Part shown: in pieces, positions 58,755 through 64,000 of the stretch
How the letters are laid out: the number at the start of each line of letters is the position of its first letter
Numbering within the stretch: the first letter of the stretch is position 1
Origin: JASHPR01 sp963815375
GTDB taxonomy: Bacteria; Actinomycetota; Actinomycetes; Streptosporangiales; Streptosporangiaceae
Assembly: GCA_963815375.1 (NCBI GenBank)
Contig: CAWFGX010000002.1
Span: forward strand, 558,001 to 622,000
DNA length: 64,000 nucleotides
Direction of reading: 5' to 3'
Translations under genes and position numbers: made by a program
The notes under the pieces: model-generated
The model's database searches: none
What the model was told of the DNA's origin: nothing
The model's input: the letters and a program-made list of their open reading frames with translations, nothing else

Positions 58755-60241
58755 GCGTCGCGGCGAGGCAGCTGAGGGTGCCTCTCGGACCGATATTGGT
58801 TCTCGGTAAACCGGTCCTCGGAGTAGAGGTGCTCTCCATCGGCTGTGTCCAGACCAACCGCCTGGTACTCACGCAGGTTCACCCCCGCATCGCCCGGGTG
58901 AATTGCCTGGACCTTTGTGACCTTGCCTTTGGCCGTCGTGCCATTGACCCAGTGGTAGGCATGAACCAGTTCGTGAAACAAGGCCACGTCGCGAGGTATC
59001 GGATTCCATACTGCTGGCTCAGTCTCCAGAACCCTGTGACGTTGCTTCTCGAGCAGAGCTACGGCATCGACATCGGCAGGGTGCATCGTGATGGTGGGGT
59101 CCGGCTCCTTCGGGCCCCTGATACTCGTCTTGGGAGGCTGGGACACCGAGGTCGGGTAGATCGTGGTCTTCCATGGGGCTGTCGCCAGCTCTTGCAGCAG
59201 GTCGGCCCCGACTTCGGTGTTCCGGATCTTCTCGAGGTCAGCGATGACCTCTGTTTCGAGGTCGGCCTCAACTGTCGGGTCGATCTGCAGCTGCGTATGT
59301 TCCGGCGTCCAGGGATCGATATAGACCCGATGCTTCGACGGATGCCAGAAGGTCTGGCGCCGCGCGTTCGTCCTGACGTACCGTCGCTTCCTCGACTGGC
59401 CGGACACCCAGTGGTAGTGACCATTCCTCAGGACCCAGAAACGCTGGATCGTGTTGACTGGCGCGCGGCCAGCCTCGGCGGGTCCTGTGGCGCCTCCTGC
59501 CCGTACCGCCTGACCGCGTTGCTGAACGACGTGCGCGAGTTCGTGGGCGAGAAGGTGCGTGCCCGCAGAAGCTCCAGCGTGCTCGCCCCTTCTGAGGAAG
59601 ATGTGGTCGCCCACGGTGAAGGCACGAGCGGACATTGACTGGCAAAGGTCATCCGACTCCGCGTCACGGTGCAACCGCACGCGGCGGAAGTCGACCCCGA
59701 ACGCCTCCTCCATCGGCGCGGCTACAGAGCCTGCAAGCGGCTCGCCTGTCCCCAACGCGCGGCTGACCGACGCTTCCAGGTTCAGGTGCGCCGAGCCCGT
59801 GGCAGCGGTGCTATCCCCACCCGCTGCGCCGTGGCTCGCTGCCCGGCTCGTGACCTGCCGCGCGGCTCGGTCGGCCGCACGCTCATAGAGGTCATCCGCC
59901 GAGCCGAGCACCAGCTTGGTCTGAATCATCGGCACGAACCCCGGGCCGGCCAGCGTTCGTGCCGCGCGAGCGTGGTCGACCACCTGTTGCACGTACCGGT
60001 TGCCCTTCTGCCCCTGCAAGCGCAGCAGCACCTGGCCTGCGCGAGCCAGCCGACCGCCGCTGAGCAGGGCCAGTGCTCTGCCCTGGGCCATGAATCCGGT
60101 CGTGACGGCCGTGGCCGCGGCGCTGGCGGGCGCACACTGCCTGGGCGAGCGATTGGCCACAGGCTCGGGCGCGCTTGGCCGGCGCGCCGAGGAGCGCTCG
60201 ACGCTGACTGCCGCGACGGAGTCGAACTGGCGCGTACCCAT
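58676..60241 (-). CDS. DUF4157 protein with second M91-like zinc-protease domain
   Basis: 521 residues from ATG 60241 (GAGGAG seven bases upstream). Residues about 180-245 form a DUF4157 module, PMEEAFGVDFRRVRLHRDAE then THLLAHELAHVVQQRGQ with zinc motif H233-E-L-A-H. After a basic linker and a stretch DLEKIRNTEVGADLLQEL, a second motif, DVALFHELVHAYHWVNG (H423), and FTENQYRSERHPQLPRRD match the NleD/M91 peptidase layout. DUF4157 proteins are frequent cargo of extracellular contractile injection systems, and NleD-type peptidases cut host signalling proteins. No contractile genes are in this window. The last 24 residues are low-complexity and may be read-through. Confidence 0.82.
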   Translation of the reverse strand: MGTRQFDSVAAVSVERSSARRPSAPEPVANRSPRQCAPASAAATAVTTGFMAQGRALALLSGGRLARAGQVLLRLQGQKGNRYVQQVVDHARAARTLAGPGFVPMIQTKLVLGSADDLYERAADRAARQVTSRAASHGAAGGDSTAATGSAHLNLEASVSRALGTGEPLAGSVAAPMEEAFGVDFRRVRLHRDAESDDLCQSMSARAFTVGDHIFLRRGEHAGASAGTHLLAHELAHVVQQRGQAVRAGGATGPAEAGRAPVNTIQRFWVLRNGHYHWVSGQSRKRRYVRTNARRQTFWHPSKHRVYIDPWTPEHTQLQIDPTVEADLETEVIADLEKIRNTEVGADLLQELATAPWKTTIYPTSVSQPPKTSIRGPKEPDPTITMHPADVDAVALLEKQRHRVLETEPAVWNPIPRDVALFHELVHAYHWVNGTTAKGKVTKVQAIHPGDAGVNLREYQAVGLDTADGEHLYSEDRFTENQYRSERHPQLPRRDAYNLRSERQYSESSRRSASGSSGSGS

Positions 60242-60605
60242 GCCGTGCTCCTCAGGTCCCGGGTCAGTGCGTCGCGAGCCAGCCGCCGAGATCCTCGCCG
60301 ACGACAAGCGCACCACCTGCGGGGCATCGTCAAGAAATCATCTCAATTCAAGACCACAGTCGTTCACGCGACAAGACTTGAGCTTGCCCGCGCAGTCCGG
60401 ACACCTGACCGGAGGTGGCAGCTGCCGCCAGGGAGGATGTCCTCATACCCGCGCCACACCCCCCGGAGTTCTCGACGGCGTCATCCGGACCGGAATCAGC
60501 GGATGTACCGATCGCTCACCGTGACAGGATGCATGATGCCGTTGAGGCATGATCAGTCGGTTAGGTGACGAACGGTCGCAGTGCCTGGCCCGTTACGCTT
60601 CGCTG
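60242..60605. other. Divergent intergenic region, no gene seen
   Basis: 364 bases between the DUF4157 gene and the DUF998 gene. Base composition around 60330-60380 is less GC-rich than the surroundings, as expected for promoters, but no convincing -10/-35 pair or operator was found. Confidence 0.4.
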
Positions 60606-61310
60606 GTGAAGACTGCCAGTAACCCCGGCAAGCCGCAGGCGCGGATCCGCAGCCTCCTGCGCTGCGGCCTGATCGCTGGCCCGATCTTCGTCGGGGCGTT
60701 CCTACTTGAGGGCGCCGCCCGGGACGGTTATCGCCCGCTGCGCCACCCGGTTAGTTCTCTGGCGCTCGGATCGCGCGGCTGGATCCAGGCCGGGAACTTC
60801 GCTGTGACCGGGACGTTGCTCGTGGCTGGTGCCGCAGGGCTGGCGCGTGCTGGGGATCCCGCGACCAGCGGCCGCGCAGTGCCGGCCCTGATCGGCGCGG
60901 CGGGCGCGGGGCTTATCGGCTCGGCGGTCTTTACTACTGACCCGGTCAGCGGCTACCCGCCGGGAACACCCGATGCGCTCATCCGGCCCAGCCCGGTAGG
61001 CGTGGCGCACAATATGGCGGCCGTCCCGGTGTTCTGCGGCCTGCCTGCCGCCGCGCTCGTATGCAGCTGGCGGTCGTGGCGGGCCGGCCAGCGCGGGTTT
61101 GGGCTCTACAGCGCGGGCACCGCCATAACGATGCTGGCCACCATGGCACTGGCTGCTGCGGGATTCGGCCAGGCACCCCGCCTCGTTAATCTCGGCGGGC
61201 TGTTCCAGCGCGCCAGCATCATCACAGGCTTCGCCTGGCTCACGGCCCTGTCCGCACGGGGATTTCAACGTGCGCCAGCCAGCCGCAGCGCCAGCTCACC
61301 AGGATCCTGA
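60606..61310 (+). CDS. DUF998-family membrane protein
   Basis: A protein of 234 residues with six helices in the DUF998 arrangement: RCGLIAGPIFVGAFLLEGAA, RPLRHPVSSLALGSRGWIQA (family motif HPVSxLxxGxxGW), NFAVTGTLLVAGAAGL and FTTDPVSGYPPGTPD. The function of the family is unknown. GTG 60606 is preferred; an upstream ATG at 60549 would add 19 residues. Confidence 0.82.
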   Translation: MKTASNPGKPQARIRSLLRCGLIAGPIFVGAFLLEGAARDGYRPLRHPVSSLALGSRGWIQAGNFAVTGTLLVAGAAGLARAGDPATSGRAVPALIGAAGAGLIGSAVFTTDPVSGYPPGTPDALIRPSPVGVAHNMAAVPVFCGLPAAALVCSWRSWRAGQRGFGLYSAGTAITMLATMALAAAGFGQAPRLVNLGGLFQRASIITGFAWLTALSARGFQRAPASRSASSPGS

Positions 61311-61438
61311 ACGCCCGTCCGCATTCCTCGAGCCAGGCACGCGCACGATCCGCGGCATGACATGGCCTTCGCGGGCTGGGCCTGCTCTGGCGGGAGAATC
61401 GTGCTGGCAGGAACTGTGGCGAACGGACGGAGACAGTC

Positions 61439-61819
61439 GTGGCCGTGAATCTGGGCTGGCCCTGCTGGGTGGGCGTGGTCGCCGAGAACCTTGCTGAGCA
61501 GCGCCGTTTCTACCGAGACGTGCTCGGGATGCGCGAACTGGCTGCTGGCCCGGGCTGGATCCAGTTTGATTTCGGCGAAACGGGTGTGCTCGAAGTTCTC
61601 CAGCGTGGCGGCGACCCTCAGTACGACCAGGCCCGTTACCAGGTTGGGTATGCGGTGGACGACATCGAATCGGCGCGTGACGAGCTTGTTTCTCGCGGGG
61701 TGCAGCAGGTCACCGAGATCAAGGAGGACGCCGCGGCTGACGGCCGCTGGTGCTATTTCCGCGACGCCGAAGGCAACATCTTCGAAATCAAGGAACGCCA
61801 CGACCACCGGAGACAATAA
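61439..61819 (+). CDS. VOC-family protein
   Basis: A 126-residue glyoxalase-fold protein: PCWVGVVAENLAEQRRFYRD, VGYAVDDIESARDELVSRGV and RWCYFRDAEGNIFEIKERHD ending with the conserved glutamate. The N-terminal metal histidine is replaced by tryptophan/valine, so metal use is uncertain. It is convergent with a glutaredoxin-like remnant that its 3' end appears to have replaced. Confidence 0.85.
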   Translation: MAVNLGWPCWVGVVAENLAEQRRFYRDVLGMRELAAGPGWIQFDFGETGVLEVLQRGGDPQYDQARYQVGYAVDDIESARDELVSRGVQQVTEIKEDAAADGRWCYFRDAEGNIFEIKERHDHRRQ

Positions 61820-61828
61820 GACCTGACA

Positions 61829-61981
61829 AAGTCCAGCGTTGCTGTCGGCGGCCCCGGAATCCTTCCTAATGTCGACCTTCTTGCAGCGCAGACGCGTGAA
61901 CTGCAAGCGCAGCAGCAGGTCGAGATACAACACGCAGTCCGGCCGCCAGTAGATGACAATCTCATCCTGCTCCTGGTCCAC
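61829..61981 (-). pseudogene. Truncated glutaredoxin/mycoredoxin-like gene
   Basis: GTG 61981 has GGAGGGGAG upstream and starts VDQEQDEIVIYWRPDCVLYL, then KKVDIRKDSGAADSN, matching the thioredoxin-fold start of mycoredoxins (IYWRPxCxxC). The active site reads CVLY instead of CxxC, so the second cysteine is lost, and the cis-proline half is missing. The 5' end is intact and the rest is cut off near the convergent VOC gene. Confidence 0.55.
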
Positions 61982-62022
61982 TGCGCTCCCCTCCAAGACA
62001 GGCGTGGCAGCCGGACCATGCA

Positions 62023-62433
62023 GTGTGCGGCTTACTGTCCGAGCCCGCGGGTAGGTTGCCGGACATAGACTGGAAGATTGAGCTCGTTGCCATACCGGTG
62101 ACCGATGTTGACCGCGCCAAGGCGTTCTACGTGGACCAGGTTGGCTTCAACCCTGATCACGACTACCAGGTCAACGAGGCGCTGCGGTTCGTGCAGCTCG
62201 CTCCTCCCGGCTCGGCGTGCTCCGTAGTCATGGGCACCGGAATCACCGAGATGCCTGCGGGGTCGCAGAAAGGCGTGCAAGTCGTCGTGACCGACGTCGA
62301 GGCGGCGCGGCGAGAGCTGATCGCGCATGGCGTGGAGGCCAGCGACGTTGACGTTCAGCCGTGGGGGTCGTTCGTCACCTTCGGCGACCCGGACGGCAAC
62401 ACCTGGTCGCTGCAGCAACTGCCTCAGCGTTAG
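62023..62433 (+). CDS. VOC-family protein
   Basis: A 136-residue (or about 125 from an internal TTG) glyoxalase-fold protein: IELVAIPVTDVDRAKAFYVD, VQVVVTDVEAARRELIAHGV, and FVTFGDPDGNTWSLQQLPQR. The pattern is typical of small actinobacterial VOC proteins, some of which confer bleomycin-type resistance. The final ligand position is glutamine rather than glutamate. Second VOC gene within 200 bases; the two are not close paralogues. Confidence 0.83.
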   Translation: MCGLLSEPAGRLPDIDWKIELVAIPVTDVDRAKAFYVDQVGFNPDHDYQVNEALRFVQLAPPGSACSVVMGTGITEMPAGSQKGVQVVVTDVEAARRELIAHGVEASDVDVQPWGSFVTFGDPDGNTWSLQQLPQR

Positions 62434-62569
62434 AAAGCCGCAAGCCTGCCACCGAGCTAAGACGCGCATCGCATCGACGCGCCCTACCGAGCCAAAATGT
62501 AGAGACGAAATCGGAGGAGCCGGCGGCGCGCCGGTTGCGAAGACGGCGGCATAGCGGGCACCTGAGGTG

Positions 62570-63067
62570 CTACTCGTTGAGGATCTGCTCTCGCAGTATG
62601 TCTGCGTGCCCGCAGTGCTGAGCGAATTCGCGCAGCGCGTGGAGGTACACCCAGTGCAGCGGGAGCGGCCCGCGCCGGTTGCCGTGGACTACGTCGTCCA
62701 GTCCCAGGGATGACGTCGCGCGGCGTGATGACTCGCATGCGTCGCGGTGTGCTTGCTGAACGGCAGCGATGGTGTCGTTGTCATGAAGAATGAACGACTC
62801 GTCTGGGGTCGCGGGGATGCCGATCTCGGCACGTGACCGGCACGTGACAGCTTCGTCAAACCAGACCTTCTCGACGAAGGTCGCGTGCTTCACCAGTCCG
62901 AGCAATGTGGTCCGGGAAGGCACCAGCGACCGGCGCGCCTGTTCCTCGGTAAGCCCGTCCAGGCAGCGATTGAGCTCACCGCGATGCTCGTCGAGGAAGA
63001 CCTCGAACTGTGCCCGAACTGGCTGGTCAATGACGTCCTCGGTGGACGTCGCTGGGACGGAGGACAT
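62570..63067 (-). CDS. DinB-family protein (DUF664 type)
   Basis: A 165-residue four-helix bundle: LDGLTEEQARRSLVPSRTTL, LLGLVKHATFVEKVWFDEAV (first histidine) and VYLHALREFAQHCGHADILR (second and third histidines), the metal triad of the DinB/YfiT superfamily. Probably a thiol-transfer or detoxification protein. It stands alone before the AMP-ligase gene. Confidence 0.85.
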   Translation of the reverse strand: MSSVPATSTEDVIDQPVRAQFEVFLDEHRGELNRCLDGLTEEQARRSLVPSRTTLLGLVKHATFVEKVWFDEAVTCRSRAEIGIPATPDESFILHDNDTIAAVQQAHRDACESSRRATSSLGLDDVVHGNRRGPLPLHWVYLHALREFAQHCGHADILREQILNE

Positions 63068-63205
63068 GAGCGAAGCATTTCAACATCGCTGCCCACTACA
63101 CAACTACCGCACATCGGCAATGCCGTGCCCTCAGCTTGGCCGCGTGCCCTGCGGCTCGGTCAGGTGCCGGAGGCCATGTAAACGCAGTTGGCGAGAAGGC
63201 CGCCA

Positions 63206-64000
63206 TCAGCGCGCGGAGGCCGGGCCCGGTGTCGCATGGTCCTCACGGTCTGAGATGCCATTGCGCTCGCTTACCAGGTCCGCCCCAGGCCGGTCCGCAT
63301 CGAGCGCGGCTGCGCGCAAGGCACCCTTATTGGGTTCGCCTTTGTGGGTCAATGGCAACGCCGCACAGAGTTCTACGATCTTGGGGGCGTACAGCGGGCC
63401 GAGCCGGTCGATGACCCATGCCCGTAGCTCACCCTCGCCGACGGTCACGCCCTCAGCGCATGCTACGGCAGCATAGACGGCCTCTCCGGTGCGCTGGTCC
63501 GGGACGGCGAAGACGGCTACTTGCTCGACGCCAGGATGCCGGGCGAGTTCCTTTTCGATTGCCTTGACTGAAACATTCTGGCCACCGACGATGATCGTGT
63601 CGCGGATCCGGTCGCCGAGGCGAAGGAAACCCTCACCGTCGACCCGCCCCACATCCCCAGTGCGCGCCCAGCCGTTCTGAAGCACGAGCGCCGTCTCGTC
63701 CGGCCGGTTAAAGTAGCCGACCATCGTCGCCGGAGATCGAACCCACACCTCACCCGGTTCATCTGAGGAAACGAGATGTCCGTCGGCATCCCGAACACTG
63801 ATGTCCACCGCGGGAAACGGCAAACCGACCGAGTCGTACTTGTCTGGACCGACCTTCCCGGCCTGCAGGACCGTGATGAATCCCGTCTCCCACTGCCCAT
63901 AGGTCTGGATGGCCTTCGAGCCGAAATGCGCAGCCAGCTCATGAACAATCTCCGGGCTGGCTGGAGTCCCGCCGAACTCAACCTGCCTTAGGCTCGCGCA
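63206..64000 (-). CDS. AMP-forming acyl-CoA synthetase/ligase, C-terminal part, cut by the window edge
   Basis: About 264 residues of an adenylate-forming enzyme; the frame is still open at base 64000. Visible: VEFGGTPASPEIVHEL, YGQWETGF (A5 region), GEVWVRSPATMVGYFNRPDE, the A7 motif NGWARTGDVGRVDGEGFLRL, GRIRDTIIVGGQNVS-like hinge (here LGDRIRDTIIVGGQNVS) and the C-terminal lysine region LPLTHKGEPNKGAL. It activates an acid as acyl-AMP; the substrate is unknown and the ATP-binding P-loop lies outside the window. Confidence 0.9.
   Translation of the reverse strand, partial: CASLRQVEFGGTPASPEIVHELAAHFGSKAIQTYGQWETGFITVLQAGKVGPDKYDSVGLPFPAVDISVRDADGHLVSSDEPGEVWVRSPATMVGYFNRPDETALVLQNGWARTGDVGRVDGEGFLRLGDRIRDTIIVGGQNVSVKAIEKELARHPGVEQVAVFAVPDQRTGEAVYAAVACAEGVTVGEGELRAWVIDRLGPLYAPKIVELCAALPLTHKGEPNKGALRAAALDADRPGADLVSERNGISDREDHATPGPASAR

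Noticed and set aside
52255..60241. A phage-defence island joining the STAND ATPase, the abortive-infection-type fragment and the DUF4157 protein
   Set aside because: The abortive-infection label is historical and that gene is a fragment; the STAND protein has no effector domain and the three are not co-transcribed.

Overview
The window is high-GC DNA with dense, strongly GC3-biased genes, frequent ATGA/GTGA start-stop overlaps and many GTG starts, so it comes from an actinobacterium. Ricin-type lectins, CBM2-linked glycosidases, a mycothiol-type DinB protein, a mycoredoxin remnant, a STAND-TPR ATPase and many secreted lipoproteins fit a soil-dwelling, probably filamentous, lineage. I cannot fix the genus. 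No rRNA, tRNA, CRISPR array or complete insertion sequence was seen.

Layout. (1) 0-4.2 kb: a sugar-catabolism operon (start of an unidentified gene, ribulose-phosphate 3-epimerase, DUF4432 aldose-epimerase, SDR) divergent from a SorC-type regulator. The SDR has an in-frame stop. (2) 4.4-9.7 kb: three secreted carbohydrate-active proteins plus a 91-residue acidic repeat protein. (3) 9.9-18.1 kb: an OmpR/sensor-kinase pair, two paralogous lipoproteins and a MacAB-like ABC export operon. All three promoter regions share a new candidate operator. (4) 18.2-21.3 kb: a translationally overlapping operon of PTPS-family enzyme, methyltransferase, glycosyltransferase and SDR, which looks like a pterin-linked pathway. 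(5) 21.4-27.7 kb: YciI, a ferredoxin reductase, a divergent binding-protein/HD-domain pair, and an ABC exporter with an internally duplicated permease. (6) 27.7-37.5 kb: amidohydrolase, DinB, CBS, GNAT, MFS, APC permease and epoxide hydrolase genes interspersed with gene remnants. (7) 37.5-41.3 kb: thiolase, CoA-transferase and acyl-CoA dehydrogenase. (8) 41.5-52.2 kb: a beta-propeller protein, a beta-helix lipoprotein, a PaoABC-like molybdenum oxidoreductase operon coupled to a 10-TM protein, and TPR, YihY and aldo/keto-reductase genes. (9) 52.2-56.7 kb: a STAND-TPR ATPase and an MFS exporter. (10) 56.7-64 kb: an accessory region with truncated genes, a DUF4157/M91-like double metalloprotease resembling an injection-system effector, glyoxalase-fold genes, DinB and a partial AMP-ligase.

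Several otherwise well-conserved genes carry single-base frameshifts next to G/C runs (near 9605, 13763, 19301 and 36822). These may be consensus errors rather than true pseudogenes. The strongest candidates for undescribed biology are the two-component/lipoprotein/ABC regulon with its shared motif, the pterin-type four-gene operon, and the DUF4157-M91 protein.
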